A DNA stretch of 64,000 nt from Larsenimonas salina (GCF_023736155.1 NZ_JAMLJJ010000001.1:186001-250000), one strand, 5' to 3'; shown: positions 6,964-17,499, numbered from the stretch's first letter. Numbers and translations: made by a program. The notes: a model not told the origin generated them from the sequence alone.

Positions 6964-9642
6964 ATGGGTGAGATCGCCAGAGAGATTCTGCCAGTCAACA
7001 TCGAGGACGAGCTTAAGCAGTCCTACCTCGATTACGCCATGAGCGTCATCATCGGGCGCGCGCTGCCCGATGTTCGCGATGGCCTCAAGCCCGTTCACCG
7101 ACGGGTGCTTTTTGCCATGCATGAGCTTGGCAACGACTGGAACAAGCCATACAAGAAATCCGCTCGTGTCGTGGGCGACGTGATCGGTAAATATCACCCC
7201 CATGGTGATAGCGCGGTTTATGACACCATCGTACGCATGGCGCAGAGCTTTTCGATGCGTTATGTGCTGGTGGATGGCCAGGGCAACTTCGGATCGATCG
7301 ACGGCGATAGTGCAGCCGCGATGCGTTATACCGAGGTGCGCATGGCGCGCCTGTCGCATGAACTGCTTTCGGATTTGGAAAAGGAAACCGTCGACTGGGT
7401 CGACAACTACGACGGTACCGAGCGCATCCCCGACGTGCTGCCGACCCGGGTGCCGAACCTGTTGGTCAACGGCGCGTCCGGCATTGCGGTCGGTATGGCA
7501 ACCAATATTCCGCCGCACAACATGGGCGAGGTCATCAATGCCTGCCTCGCGCTCATAAATGATCACGAGCTTACCGTCGATGATCTGATGGAGTATGTTC
7601 CCGGCCCGGATTTCCCCACCGGCGGCATCATCAATGGCCGGGCCGGCATCATGGATGCCTATCGTACCGGGCGTGGGCGCATCTATGTGCGCGCCTGTCA
7701 TACGGTCGAGCATCATGAAAAGACCGGCCGCGACCACATTGTCATCACCGAGCTTCCGTATCAGGTCAACAAGGCACGACTGATCGAAAAGATCGCCGAG
7801 CTGGTCAAGGAAAAACGCATCGAAGGCATTGCCGAACTCCGCGATGAGTCGGATAAAGAAGGCCTTCGTGTGGTGATTGAAACTAAGCGGGGCGAAAACG
7901 GCGACGTCATCGTCAACAACCTGTTTGCCCAGACGCAGCTTGAAACCGTGTTCGGCATCAACGTGGTCGCGCTCGATAACGGCCAGCCCAAGACGCTGAA
8001 CCTGAAGCAGCTGCTTGAAGCCTTCATTCGCCACCGCCGTGAAGTCGTTACCCGACGAACGCTCTATGAGCTCAGAAAGGCCAAGGAGCGCGGGCACCTG
8101 CTCGAAGGTCTGACGGTTGCAATTTCAAACATCGATGAGGTGATCGAGCTGATCAAGGCGTCCCCGTCGGCGTCTGAGGCAAAGGAAAAACTGATCGATG
8201 CCGTATGGCAGCCCGGCCAAGTGCTCGACATGCTCGACCGCGCCGGCGCCTCGGCCTGCGAGCCGGACGGCATGGAACCAGGTCGCGGCCTTTCGGAAAA
8301 CCGCACGGAATACCGGCTGACGCCTGCTCAGGCTCAGGCGATTCTGGAACTGCGTCTGCACCGTCTGACCGGGCTTGAAACCGAAAAGCTTCTGGACGAG
8401 TACAAGTCCATTCTGGACAAGATTGCTGAATTTACGCGCATTCTGGCCTCTGCCGAGCGGCTGATGGAGGTGATTCGTGAAGAGCTCGAGGCGGTTCGCG
8501 ATCAGTACAGCGACGCGCGACTGACCGAGATCCAGACCAGTCGCAAGGACCTGACCATCGAAGACCTCATCAACGAAGAGGACATGGTGGTCACGATTTC
8601 ACGCTCTGGCTATGCCAAGACGCAGCCGCTTTCGGATTATCAGGCCCAGAAACGCGGCGGGCGCGGCAAGTCGGCAACGAGCATGAAGGATGAAGACGTC
8701 ATCGAGCATCTGCTGGTGGCCTCGACCCACGACACCGTGCTGCTCTTTTCCGACAAGGGCAAGGTTTACTGGCTCAAGGTCTATGAGATGCCGCAGGCCT
8801 CCCGTGGCTCGCGCGGCAAGCCGCTGGTCAATCTGCTGCCGCTTGATGACGGTGAGTGGATTACCGCGATCTTGCCGGTCAAAGAATACCGCGCCGACAG
8901 CTATATCTTCTTTGCAACCGCCAACGGTACCGTCAAGCGAACCGGTCTCGATCAGTTCTCGCGCCCCCGAAGTGCAGGTTTGATCGCGCTGGATCTCGAC
9001 GAGGGCGACCGCCTGGTCGGGGCCGCGATTACCTCAGGCACCGATCACGCCATTTTGTGTTCGTCCAATGGCAAGGCCATCCGGTTCGATGAAACGGACG
9101 TTCGCTCGATGGGCCGAACGGCGCGCGGTGTTCGAGGCATGCGCCTTACGGGCGATGCCAAGGTCATCAGTCTGATCATTCCGAAATCGACCACCATCGA
9201 TGACTCGGCCGACGACGACTCGGTCGACGCCGATGAGCCGCTGTCGGGCGATCAGCAGAGTCAGGCCTACATCCTGACGGCGTCCGAGAACGGCTATGGC
9301 AAGCGTACCCGGCTCGAGGAATTCCCGCTGCGTGGCCGAGGTGGTCAGGGCGTTATTGCGATGCAGACCTCTGAGCGTAACGGCCCGCTGGTTGCCGCAA
9401 TTCAGGTGGCTGCGCTTGATGAGATGATGATGATTACCGACCGGGGCACTCTGGTGCGTACCCGCGTTGAGGAAGTTTCGATCAGCTCGCGCAATACTCA
9501 GGGTGTGACGCTGATTCGGACCTCGAAAGGGGAGCAGCTTGTGGCGACGGTGCGTCTCGACGATCTGATCCCGGATGAGTCGGAGCCGGAAGCGTCGGAA
9601 GAAGGCGCGCCCGAGCTCGAGTCGGACGATTCCGAGGCATGA
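6964..9642 (+). CDS. gyrA: DNA gyrase subunit A
   Basis: The 892-residue subunit breaks and rejoins DNA in the A2B2 gyrase that introduces negative supercoils. The catalytic Tyr is 122 (AMRYTEVRM). The quinolone-determining region keeps Ser83 and Asp87 in [10 protein letters not shown], the wild-type form. The GyrA box of the wrapping domain is QKRGGRG near residue 561. A strongly acidic stretch sits at about residues 745-765 within the C-terminal propeller, and the C-terminal tail is acidic, as is common in halophiles. The ATG at [11 protein letters not shown] is preceded by AAAGGA. It is followed by a terminator and then serC, as in Pseudomonas. Confidence 0.98.
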   Translation: MGEIAREILPVNIEDELKQSYLDYAMSVIIGRALPDVRDGLKPVHRRVLFAMHELGNDWNKPYKKSARVVGDVIGKYHPHGDSAVYDTIVRMAQSFSMRYVLVDGQGNFGSIDGDSAAAMRYTEVRMARLSHELLSDLEKETVDWVDNYDGTERIPDVLPTRVPNLLVNGASGIAVGMATNIPPHNMGEVINACLALINDHELTVDDLMEYVPGPDFPTGGIINGRAGIMDAYRTGRGRIYVRACHTVEHHEKTGRDHIVITELPYQVNKARLIEKIAELVKEKRIEGIAELRDESDKEGLRVVIETKRGENGDVIVNNLFAQTQLETVFGINVVALDNGQPKTLNLKQLLEAFIRHRREVVTRRTLYELRKAKERGHLLEGLTVAISNIDEVIELIKASPSASEAKEKLIDAVWQPGQVLDMLDRAGASACEPDGMEPGRGLSENRTEYRLTPAQAQAILELRLHRLTGLETEKLLDEYKSILDKIAEFTRILASAERLMEVIREELEAVRDQYSDARLTEIQTSRKDLTIEDLINEEDMVVTISRSGYAKTQPLSDYQAQKRGGRGKSATSMKDEDVIEHLLVASTHDTVLLFSDKGKVYWLKVYEMPQASRGSRGKPLVNLLPLDDGEWITAILPVKEYRADSYIFFATANGTVKRTGLDQFSRPRSAGLIALDLDEGDRLVGAAITSGTDHAILCSSNGKAIRFDETDVRSMGRTARGVRGMRLTGDAKVISLIIPKSTTIDDSADDDSVDADEPLSGDQQSQAYILTASENGYGKRTRLEEFPLRGRGGQGVIAMQTSERNGPLVAAIQVAALDEMMMITDRGTLVRTRVEEVSISSRNTQGVTLIRTSKGEQLVATVRLDDLIPDESEPEASEEGAPELESDDSEA

Positions 9643-9650
9643 TATAGGGG

Positions 9651-9679
9651 GCGGGTGGTGCGTGCACTGCCCGCTTTTT
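9651..9679 (+). terminator. gyrA intrinsic terminator
   Basis: A GC-rich hairpin of about ten pairs (GCGGGTGGTG against CACTGCCCGC, with two wobble pairs) is followed by five T residues, starting 8 bases after the gyrA stop. Confidence 0.75.
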
Positions 9680-9752
9680 CAGGCAGGCCTTGCCTGCAGG
9701 GTGAACCAGCGAGCGGGGGACCCGCTCGTTCAGTTGGAAGGACGCTTGTCAG
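9680..9752 (+). promoter_or_regulatory. serC leader with two small hairpins
   Basis: Two inverted repeats follow the gyrA terminator: CAGGCA/TGCCTG at about 9680-9696 and CGAGCGG/CCGCTCG at about 9709-9728. The serC ribosome site (GGAAGGA) comes next. Whether the hairpins regulate anything is unknown. Confidence 0.35.
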
Positions 9753-10832
9753 ATGACGAGACACTTTAATTTCTGCTCGGGCCCGGCAACGCTTCCGCAG
9801 GCCGTGCTCGAGCGCGCTCAGGCCGAGTTGCTCGACTATCAGGGCAAGGGCCTTTCGGTCATGGAAATGAGCCATCGAAGCGCGGATTACATGGCGATTG
9901 CCGAGCGGGCAGAAGCTGATTTCCGCGACTTGATGGGAGTGCCAGACAATTACAGCGTGCTGTTTGTCCAGGGAGGCGCTGCGACGCAGTTTGCGGCCAC
10001 CGCGCTTAATCTGACCGGCAAGGGCGGTCGAGCCAACGTCATCGATACCGGCATCTGGTCCCAGAAGGCCTATAAGGAAGCCCAGCATCTGGTGGGGGCC
10101 GAGGTTATTGCCTCAAGTGACGCCAATAACTACACCGAAGCCCCGGCTCAGGGCAGTCTTTCGCTTACCGACGACGCGGCGTATCTGCATTACACCGATA
10201 ACGAAACCATCGGTGGCCTGCAGTTCGATCACGTGCCAGAGGTGGATGTGCCGGTAGTCTGCGACATGTCGTCGTCCATTCTGTCGACGCCGGTCGATGT
10301 ATCGAAATTCGGCGTGATCTACGCAGGCGCTCAGAAAAACATCGGCCCGGCCGGCATTACGCTGGTGATCGTTCGAAACGATCTGCTCGACCGTGCGCAG
10401 TCGAGCATTCCATCGATGCTCTCCTATCAGCTCATGGCCGCCAATGGCTCGATGTACAACACTCCGGCGACCTATTCCTGGTACCTCTCTGGGCTTGTCT
10501 TTCAGTGGCTGAAAGAGCAGGGCGGGGTCGAGGCGATGGCCGAGATCAATCGCCGCAAGGCTGCCAAGCTCTATCAGGCGATCGACAACAGTGGGCTTTA
10601 CAATAACCCCATTGTCGAGCGCAGCCGTTCGATCATGAACGTACCGTTCACGCTTGCCGATGACGCGCTCAATTCGACGTTCTTGTCCGAAAGCGAGGCG
10701 GCGGGGCTTCTTGCGCTGAAAGGGCATCGAAGCGTTGGCGGCATGCGCGCCAGCATCTATAACGCAATGCCGGAATCAGGCGTGGACGCGCTCATCGAGT
10801 TCATGACCGATTTCGAGCGCCGACACGGCTAG
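9753..10832 (+). CDS. serC: phosphoserine aminotransferase SerC
   Basis: This 359-residue pyridoxal-phosphate enzyme converts 3-phosphohydroxypyruvate and glutamate to phosphoserine (serine synthesis) and also serves pyridoxine synthesis. It begins FNFCSGPATLP, as the family does, and has the cofactor lysine at about residue 195 in AGAQKNIGPAG. The start has GGAAGGA upstream. Eight bases separate it from pheA, so serC-pheA-tyrA/aroA-cmk read as one operon. Confidence 0.97.
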   Translation: MTRHFNFCSGPATLPQAVLERAQAELLDYQGKGLSVMEMSHRSADYMAIAERAEADFRDLMGVPDNYSVLFVQGGAATQFAATALNLTGKGGRANVIDTGIWSQKAYKEAQHLVGAEVIASSDANNYTEAPAQGSLSLTDDAAYLHYTDNETIGGLQFDHVPEVDVPVVCDMSSSILSTPVDVSKFGVIYAGAQKNIGPAGITLVIVRNDLLDRAQSSIPSMLSYQLMAANGSMYNTPATYSWYLSGLVFQWLKEQGGVEAMAEINRRKAAKLYQAIDNSGLYNNPIVERSRSIMNVPFTLADDALNSTFLSESEAAGLLALKGHRSVGGMRASIYNAMPESGVDALIEFMTDFERRHG

Positions 10833-10840
10833 GAGCGAGC

Positions 10841-11947
10841 ATGACCGATTCTTCTTCAAGCATCAGTGATTCCCTGGAAGCGCTTCGACAGCGTATCGAT
10901 CAACTGGACAGCGACATTCTCGCATTGATCAGCGAGCGCGCTCGCTGTGCGCAGCAGGTTGCAAGCGTCAAGCTGACCGAAGACCCGAGTGCGGTGTTCT
11001 ACCGGCCCGAGCGCGAAGCGCGCGTGCTTAGACGCGTCATGGAGCTCAACGACGGCCCCTTGAGCAACGAGGAAATGGCGCGTCTTTTTCGCGAGATCAT
11101 GTCCTCGTGTCTGGCGCTTGAACAGCCCGTTCGCGTGGCCTATCTGGGGCCCGAGGGCACCTTTACCGAGCAGGCCGCGCTCAAGCATTTCGGGGGCAGT
11201 GCCGTGCCGGTGCCGACCAATGCGATCGACGAGGTCTTTCGAGAGGTCGAGGCGGGCGCGACGCATTACGGCGTGGTGCCGGTCGAGAATTCAAGCGAAG
11301 GCATTGTCAGCCACACGCTCGATTCGTTCATGGCTTCACCGTCACTCAAGATCAACGGGGAAGTGGTGCTTCGTATTCACCACCATCTGTTGGTGTCCGA
11401 GCGCACGCGCCGTGACCAGATTTCCCGCATCTACTCGCACAGTCAGTCGCTGGCGCAGTGCCGCAAATGGCTCGATGCCCACTACCCCCATGCCGAACGG
11501 GTCGCGGTATCTTCCAACGCCGAGGCGGCGCGCCTGGTCAAGAGTGAGTGGCACAGCGCCGCGATCGCGGGCGATATGGCGGCGAAGCGCTATGAGCTTG
11601 AGCGGGTGGCCGAAAAGATCGAGGACCAGCCCGACAACTCGACTCGATTCCTGATCATCGGCACCCATGATGTGCCGCCAAGCGGTGACGACAAGACATC
11701 CATTGTGGCGGCCATGCGTAACCAGCCGGGCGCACTGCATGACCTGCTCGAGCCGTTTCATCGCCATGGCATCGACATGACGCGCTTGGAGAGTCGGCCG
11801 TCGCATAACGGTGCCTGGAGCTATGTCTTCTTTATCGATTTCAAAGGGCATGGTGATGATGAGCGGGTCAAGGCAGCGCTTGCCGAGGCCTCTGAGCGTA
11901 CGGCGGATTTGAAGGTGCTGGGGTCCTATCCGGTGGGTGTTCTGTGA
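10841..11947 (+). CDS. pheA: bifunctional chorismate mutase/prephenate dehydratase
   Basis: The 368-residue cytoplasmic enzyme makes prephenate from chorismate and then phenylpyruvate for phenylalanine. Residues about 10-95 form the AroQ-type chorismate mutase helix bundle (LRQRIDQLDSDILALISER). Residues about 100-275 are the dehydratase, with the NSTRF catalytic motif, and residues about 285-365 are the ACT regulatory domain with ESRPS, the phenylalanine-sensing region in relatives. Its stop overlaps the GTG start of the next gene. Confidence 0.97.
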   Translation: MTDSSSSISDSLEALRQRIDQLDSDILALISERARCAQQVASVKLTEDPSAVFYRPEREARVLRRVMELNDGPLSNEEMARLFREIMSSCLALEQPVRVAYLGPEGTFTEQAALKHFGGSAVPVPTNAIDEVFREVEAGATHYGVVPVENSSEGIVSHTLDSFMASPSLKINGEVVLRIHHHLLVSERTRRDQISRIYSHSQSLAQCRKWLDAHYPHAERVAVSSNAEAARLVKSEWHSAAIAGDMAAKRYELERVAEKIEDQPDNSTRFLIIGTHDVPPSGDDKTSIVAAMRNQPGALHDLLEPFHRHGIDMTRLESRPSHNGAWSYVFFIDFKGHGDDERVKAALAEASERTADLKVLGSYPVGVL

Positions 11948-14190
11948 CATCGGCCGCGCCTGCATCCACACCGCGAGTGCTTGAACATACCGACTCGATT
12001 CTGATTATCGGACTTGGCATGATCGGTGCCTCCATTGCTGCGGGCCTGAAAGCACAGGGATTCAAGGGCCGGATTCTTGCAAGCGATGCCTGCCATGATG
12101 AACTCGAGGTCGGGCGGTCGATGGGAATCATCGATGCGTTCGGGTCGATCGAGGCCATGGGGCGAGAGGCCGATCTGATCGTTGTATGTGTTCCCGTGCT
12201 TGCCGTTGAGCAGGTGCTTCGTGCACTCATGCCGGTGTGGCATGATGCACTGGTTCTGACTGACGTCGGCAGCACCAAGGCCGCGGTGCGCGAAAGCGTA
12301 TGCCGGGTATTCGGGCATGTACCGGACAATGTAGTGCTTGGGCACCCGATTGCGGGGTCTGAGAAAAGCGGCGTCAAAGCGGCAAATCCGACGCTTTATG
12401 CCAATCACAATGTGATTTTGACGCCTGAGGCGACCAATCGGAGCGGGGCCTTCGAGCTGGTGGCCTCGCTCTGGCAGCGCCTCGGCGCGCAGGTGTTGAG
12501 CATGAGCGTCGAACATCACGATGATGTTCTGGCGCGCACCAGCCATCTTCCGCACTTTCTGGCGTTTTCACTGGTCGATACGCTGGCGCGTCAGGATGAG
12601 CGGCTCGAAATATTTCAATACGCCGCAGGCGGGTTTCGTGATTTTACCCGCATTGCCGGCAGTGACCCGGTCATGTGGCGCGATGTGTTCATGGCCAACA
12701 AGACGGCCGTGCTGGATGCGCTTGATGAGTTCGAGCAGGGCGTGGCGCGTTTGAGGTGCGCTGTCGAATCAAGCGATGGCGACGCTATGCTTTCGATCTT
12801 TTCGCGCGCGAGCCACGCTCGGCATTACTTTGAAACACTCTTGAATCAGTCGAGTTATCAGTCGATGGAACAACGCAGCATTACCTATCGTGCCCAGGCC
12901 GGCGGGGCCGTCGAAGGGCGCATTCGCGTGCCGGGCGACAAGTCTATGTCGCATCGTGCCATCATGCTTGGCGCGCTGGCCGACGGCGTGACGCAGGTGG
13001 ATGGTTTCCTTGAAGGTGAGGACAGTCTTGCGACCCTCCAGGCCTTTCGTGAGATGGGCGTTGCGATCGAGGGTCCGGATCAGGGGCGTGTGATCATTCA
13101 CGGTGTGGGCCTTCATGGGCTCAAGAAGCCGGATGGCCCCCTGTATGTCGGTAACTCCGGTACGGCGATGCGTCTTTTTGCAGGGCTTCTGGCCGGACAG
13201 GGATTTGATACCGAGCTGACGGGAGACGCCTCGCTGACCAAGCGTCCGATGGGGCGCGTGGTCGACCCGCTGCGCTTGATGGGGGCACACATCGAGTCCG
13301 CCGAGGGTGGGCGACCGCCGCTGACAATCCGAGGTGGTCAAGCGCTCAAGGGCATTGATTACGAACTTCCGATGGCGAGCGCGCAGGTGAAATCCTGCGT
13401 TCTACTGGCGGGGCTGTACGCCGAGGGCGAAACGCGCGTGACCGAGCCGGCGCCGACCCGTGATCATACCGAGCGCATGCTCAATGGGTTTGGTTTTGCG
13501 GTCGACAAGCAGGGCCCGGTCTCGACCTTGCACGGCGGCGGTACGCTGCGCGGTGGCCCAATCGATGTGCCGGCGGATATTTCCTCGGCAGCGTTTTTCC
13601 TGGTGGCTGCGTCGATCACGCCCAACGCTGATCTGGTGTTGGAACATGTCGGAATCAATCCGACTCGCGTCGGGGTCATCAATATCCTGAAGGCCATGGG
13701 CGCGGACATCACGCTTGAAAATCAGCACGAGGTCGGTGGCGAGCCGGTCGCCGATCTGCATGTCCGTCATGCACAGCTCAAGGGAATCGATATACCCGAG
13801 GATCAGGTGCCGCTGGCCATCGATGAGTTTCCGGTGCTGTTCATTGCGGCCGCCAATGCCGAGGGGACGACACGCCTTCGCGGGGCGGAAGAGCTTCGTG
13901 TGAAGGAGTCCGATCGTATTCAGGCGATGGCCGATGGCATGGCCGTACTTGGGATTGAGCACACGGTGGTCGATGATGGCATCGATATTGTGGGGGGTAA
14001 GTACGGGGGTGGCGTCGTCGATAGCCTGGGTGATCACCGAATCGCGATGGCCTTTGCCGTGGCGGCGCTGAACGCCGGTGAGACAATCACCATTCGCGAC
14101 TGCGCCAATGTGGCCACGTCCTTCCCCAATTTTCTCGAGCTTGCCGAACGACTCGGCATGCGCATCAGTGCCGAGGAGAGCGATGAGTGA
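11944..14190 (+). CDS. tyrA-aroA: prephenate dehydrogenase / EPSP synthase fusion
   Basis: This 748-residue fusion joins a TyrA dehydrogenase (residues 1-about 300, Rossmann motif GLGMIGASIAAG) to an AroA domain starting near residue 308 (RVPGDKSMSHRA, then GNSGTAMRLFAG). TyrA oxidises prephenate toward tyrosine; AroA makes 5-enolpyruvylshikimate-3-phosphate two steps before chorismate. The same fusion is known in Pseudomonas. The GTG start overlaps the pheA stop. In the AroA loop Leu replaces the Pro of the E. coli GNAGTAMRP motif. There is no hisC-type aminotransferase gene between pheA and this gene, unlike Pseudomonas aeruginosa. Confidence 0.95.
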   Translation: MTSAAPASTPRVLEHTDSILIIGLGMIGASIAAGLKAQGFKGRILASDACHDELEVGRSMGIIDAFGSIEAMGREADLIVVCVPVLAVEQVLRALMPVWHDALVLTDVGSTKAAVRESVCRVFGHVPDNVVLGHPIAGSEKSGVKAANPTLYANHNVILTPEATNRSGAFELVASLWQRLGAQVLSMSVEHHDDVLARTSHLPHFLAFSLVDTLARQDERLEIFQYAAGGFRDFTRIAGSDPVMWRDVFMANKTAVLDALDEFEQGVARLRCAVESSDGDAMLSIFSRASHARHYFETLLNQSSYQSMEQRSITYRAQAGGAVEGRIRVPGDKSMSHRAIMLGALADGVTQVDGFLEGEDSLATLQAFREMGVAIEGPDQGRVIIHGVGLHGLKKPDGPLYVGNSGTAMRLFAGLLAGQGFDTELTGDASLTKRPMGRVVDPLRLMGAHIESAEGGRPPLTIRGGQALKGIDYELPMASAQVKSCVLLAGLYAEGETRVTEPAPTRDHTERMLNGFGFAVDKQGPVSTLHGGGTLRGGPIDVPADISSAAFFLVAASITPNADLVLEHVGINPTRVGVINILKAMGADITLENQHEVGGEPVADLHVRHAQLKGIDIPEDQVPLAIDEFPVLFIAAANAEGTTRLRGAEELRVKESDRIQAMADGMAVLGIEHTVVDDGIDIVGGKYGGGVVDSLGDHRIAMAFAVAALNAGETITIRDCANVATSFPNFLELAERLGMRISAEESDE

Positions 14191-14869
14191 TTCAGCGATG
14201 GCGCCGGTAATTGCAATTGATGGGCCGGGCGGTGCAGGCAAGGGTACGATCAGCCGTCGTATTGCAGAGACGCTTGGGTGGCACCTTCTTGATTCGGGGG
14301 CGATCTATCGCCTGGCTGCGCTCGACTGTGATCGGCGCCAGTTGCCGATCGACGATGAGGCGCTGGTCGCTCATGCGGCGTCCGAGCTTGAAATCGATTT
14401 CATTCCAGTTGATGGCGGAACCAAGATACTTTTGGGCGGCGATGACGTAAGTCAGGCGATTCGCAATGAAGCCATTGGTGCGATTGCCTCACGGATTGCG
14501 GCTTATCCAGTGGTGCGCAGCGCGCTTTTGGAGCGCCAGCGCGACTTTGCCAAGGCGCCGGGTTTGGTGGCCGATGGCCGTGATATGGGGACGGTCGTCT
14601 TTCCGGATGCCTCACTCAAGATCTTTCTTACGGCAAGCGCCGATGAGCGAGCGCGCAGACGCCACCGTCAGTTGCAGGAGGCAGGTATACATGCTAGCCT
14701 GCCCGATCTTCTGGAAGAGATAAAAGCGCGCGATGATCGGGACATGAATCGATCGTCCTCGCCTCTGGTTGCAGCCGAAGACGCTGTTACGCTCGATACC
14801 ACCGAGCTTTCCATCGAAGACGTCATCACACGAATCACTGCATTGATCTCCAAACGACATATCGTGTAG
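14183..14869 (+). CDS. cmk: cytidylate kinase
   Basis: The 228-residue kinase phosphorylates CMP and dCMP with ATP. The P-loop is GPGGAGKGT at residues 13-21, followed by LLDSGAIYRLAA and ADGRDMGTVVFP typical of the family. I start at MSDSAMAPV, whose ATG overlaps the tyrA-aroA stop as ATGAGTGA, consistent with translational coupling. It precedes rpsA as in most gammaproteobacteria. Confidence 0.97.
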   Translation: MSDSAMAPVIAIDGPGGAGKGTISRRIAETLGWHLLDSGAIYRLAALDCDRRQLPIDDEALVAHAASELEIDFIPVDGGTKILLGGDDVSQAIRNEAIGAIASRIAAYPVVRSALLERQRDFAKAPGLVADGRDMGTVVFPDASLKIFLTASADERARRRHRQLQEAGIHASLPDLLEEIKARDDRDMNRSSSPLVAAEDAVTLDTTELSIEDVITRITALISKRHIV

Positions 14870-15042
14870 TCATTCATTAAAAGGCCCCGGCCAGGTGTCA
14901 TGGGGTGCGCAGATAGAACTCTGGAAATCTGCGTACGTCGAACCAGCGTTAACGCCCCCGGGGAAAGTCGATTGGCCCGTGCTTGCTGGTGGCGCGGAGA
15001 GATAGCGGTAAACACCGCTTCACGTTGAGATATAGGAACATC
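14870..15042 (+). promoter_or_regulatory. rpsA leader region with hairpins
   Basis: Two hairpins can be drawn upstream of rpsA. One pairs GCGCAGAT with ATCTGCGT at 14907-14934. The other pairs AGCGGT with ACCGCT at 15004-15019, just before the ribosome site. In E. coli the rpsA leader is structured and mediates translational self-control by S1; the arrangement here suggests the same, by analogy. Confidence 0.5.
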
Positions 15043-16728
15043 ATGAGCGAAAGTTTTGCTGAACTGTTTGAACAGTCACTTCAGGACATCAATATGGAGC
15101 CGGGCGCAATCGTCATGGCTTCCGTTGTGGATGTTGACGGCGACTGGATCACTGTTAACGCCGGACTGAAGTCTGAAGGCCAAATTCCGGCCGCCCAGTT
15201 CAAAAACGAAAATGGTGAACTGACGATCGGCATCGGCGACGAAGTTAAGGTCGCTCTGGAAGCCGTCGAAGATGGCTTTGGCGAAACTCGCCTGTCGCGC
15301 GAAAAAGCGAAGCGCGCGGAAGCCTGGAAAGAACTGGAAGCTGCGTTTGAAGACGATGAAGTCGTCAAGGGCATCATCAACGGGAAGGTCAAAGGTGGTT
15401 TTACCGTCGATGTCAATTCCATTCGTGCGTTCCTGCCCGGTTCACTGGTAGATGTTCGCCCGGTTCGCGATACCGCGCACCTCGAGAACAAAGAGCTGGA
15501 CTTCAAGGTCATCAAGCTCGATCCGAAACGCAACAACGTTGTCGTTTCCCGTCGTGCTGTTCTTGAAGCTGAAAACAGTGCCGAGCGCGAAGCGCTGCTG
15601 GCAACGCTTCAGGAAGGTCAGCAGATCAACGGTATCGTCAAGAACCTCACCGACTACGGCGCGTTCGTTGACCTCGGTGGCGTTGACGGCCTGCTGCACA
15701 TCACCGATATGGCTTGGAAGCGCATCAAGCATCCGAGCGAAATCGTAGCTGTTGGCGATGAAATCAACGTCAAGGTTCTGAAGTTCGATCGTGAGCGCAA
15801 CCGCGTTTCTCTTGGTCTTAAGCAGCTGGGCGAAGACCCCTGGGTCAACATCAAGGGTCGTTATCCGGAAAACACCAAGGTTACAGCACGCGTAACCAAC
15901 CTGACCGACTACGGCTGCTTCGCCGAGCTCGAAGAGGGTGTCGAAGGTCTGGTTCACGTCTCCGAAATGGACTGGACTAACAAGAACATTCATCCGTCCA
16001 AGGTTGTCCAGGTCGGTGACGACATCGGCGTCATGGTTCTTGATATCGATGAAGAGCGTCGTCGTATCTCGCTCGGCATCAAGCAGTGCACTCCGAACCC
16101 GTGGGAAGAGTTCAACTCTCACTTCAACAAGGGTGACCGTGTCACTGGTACCATCAAGTCCATTACCGATTTCGGTATCTTCATCGGTCTTGATGGCGGC
16201 ATCGACGGTCTTGTGCACCTGTCTGACATCTCCTGGTCCGAGACCGGCGAAGAAGCAGTGCGCAACTACAAGAAAGGCGACGAAGCTGAAGCCGTCATCC
16301 TTTCTATCGACCCCGAGCGTGAGCGCATTTCTCTGGGCATCAAGCAGCTCGAGAGCGACCCGGTTTCTGAATACCTCGCCGTGAACGACAAGGGCGCACT
16401 GGTTACCGGCCGTGTTGTCGAGGTAGATGCCAAGGAAGCCTACGTTGAGCTGGCAACAGACGTTATCGCTGTGCTCAAGGCCTCCGAGATCAGTGCTGAC
16501 CGTGTTGAAGATGCACGCAACGTTCTAAACGAAGGCGACAGTGTTGAAGCGCGCATTGCCAACGTTGACCGCAAGAACCGTGTCATCAACCTGTCCATCA
16601 AAGCGAAGGAACAGGCCGACACACGTAAGACCATGCGCACCATGCGCGATCAGGAACCGGAAGGCACGTCCTCCGGCCCGACTACCATCGGTGATCTGAT
16701 CAAGCAGCAAATGGAACAGGATTCCTGA
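15043..16728 (+). CDS. rpsA: 30S ribosomal protein S1
   Basis: This 561-residue protein has six consecutive S1 RNA-binding repeats, at about residues 20-86, 105-171, 190-258, 275-345, 362-432 and 450-520. It delivers mRNA to the 30S subunit. The start [13 protein letters not shown] matches the family; an in-frame ATG 60 bases upstream does not. The ribosome site is AGGAA. A strong terminator follows. The ihfB gene, which usually follows rpsA in related bacteria, is not here. Confidence 0.98.
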   Translation: MSESFAELFEQSLQDINMEPGAIVMASVVDVDGDWITVNAGLKSEGQIPAAQFKNENGELTIGIGDEVKVALEAVEDGFGETRLSREKAKRAEAWKELEAAFEDDEVVKGIINGKVKGGFTVDVNSIRAFLPGSLVDVRPVRDTAHLENKELDFKVIKLDPKRNNVVVSRRAVLEAENSAEREALLATLQEGQQINGIVKNLTDYGAFVDLGGVDGLLHITDMAWKRIKHPSEIVAVGDEINVKVLKFDRERNRVSLGLKQLGEDPWVNIKGRYPENTKVTARVTNLTDYGCFAELEEGVEGLVHVSEMDWTNKNIHPSKVVQVGDDIGVMVLDIDEERRRISLGIKQCTPNPWEEFNSHFNKGDRVTGTIKSITDFGIFIGLDGGIDGLVHLSDISWSETGEEAVRNYKKGDEAEAVILSIDPERERISLGIKQLESDPVSEYLAVNDKGALVTGRVVEVDAKEAYVELATDVIAVLKASEISADRVEDARNVLNEGDSVEARIANVDRKNRVINLSIKAKEQADTRKTMRTMRDQEPEGTSSGPTTIGDLIKQQMEQDS

Positions 16729-16745
16729 GTCCATAGCCGCTAACG

Positions 16746-16776
16746 AAAAAGCCGCCCACTTGGGCGGCTTTTTTTA
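16746..16776. terminator. bidirectional terminator between rpsA and rnt
   Basis: A5, a GCCGCCCA/TGGGCGGC stem and T7 lie between convergent rpsA and rnt. Confidence 0.88.
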
Positions 16777-16833
16777 TGTCGCCAACCCATGTGAAGCATG
16801 AGTGGCGAACGTCTTGCGATGCTGTGACTTAAC

Positions 16834-17499
16834 TTAGAGGTCGTCCATTCCCTGTTCCTGAAGCGTCATGTTCCATCCGCCCAGATCCTTGTACCGATTG
16901 ACCATGGCGCAAAAGAGGTCGGCCGTGCGCTCGGTGTCGTAACGGGCTGAATGCGCTTCCTGATTGTCGAACGGAATGCCTGCTGCGCGGCAGGCGCGTG
17001 CCAGAACGGTCTGACCGTAAACAAATCCGGCAAGTGTTGCCGTGTCAAAACTTGAAAACGGGTGGAACGGGTTCCGTTTGATGCCCTGCCGTTCATTGGC
17101 TGCGTTTAGAAAGCCATGGTCGAAGGCAGCGTTGTGCCCGACCAGAATGGCACGTGTGCAGCCATGTGACTTGACGGCCTTGCGGACGGGTTTGAGCAGG
17201 CTTTCAAGCGCTGTCTTTTCATCGACGGCGATGTCCTTACGAAACGGGCTATCGAGCTGGATGCCGGTGAAATCGAGCGCGGCCTGTTCGATATTTGCAC
17301 CATCGAAGGGTGTGACATGAAAGGCATGCGTGCTGTCCGGCAACAGGTTGCCATGATCGTCCATGGTCAGAAGTGTTGCCGCAATTTCGAGAATGGCATC
17401 GGTTTTCGCATTGAATCCGCCAGTCTCCAGATCGACCACCACGGGCAGAAAGCCGCGAAAACGTCGCGCCATCGCGCCCATTGGGTTGGCGTCGGTCAT
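16834..17499 (-). CDS. rnt: ribonuclease T
   Basis: The 221-residue DEDD-family 3'-5' exoribonuclease trims the 3' ends of tRNA and other stable RNAs. Exo I is [11 protein letters not shown] (about residues 21-31), Exo II includes [11 protein letters not shown], and Exo III is [11 protein letters not shown] near residue 183. Length and order fit RNase T rather than DnaQ. It is divergent from argG and convergent with rpsA. Confidence 0.95.
   Translation of the reverse strand: MTDANPMGAMARRFRGFLPVVVDLETGGFNAKTDAILEIAATLLTMDDHGNLLPDSTHAFHVTPFDGANIEQAALDFTGIQLDSPFRKDIAVDEKTALESLLKPVRKAVKSHGCTRAILVGHNAAFDHGFLNAANERQGIKRNPFHPFSSFDTATLAGFVYGQTVLARACRAAGIPFDNQEAHSARYDTERTADLFCAMVNRYKDLGGWNMTLQEQGMDDL

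Noticed and set aside
6844-8097. 417-codon open frame on the minus strand opposite gyrA
   Set aside because: It is the mirror of gyrA coding, has no ribosome site and resembles no family; long antisense frames are common in GC-rich DNA.
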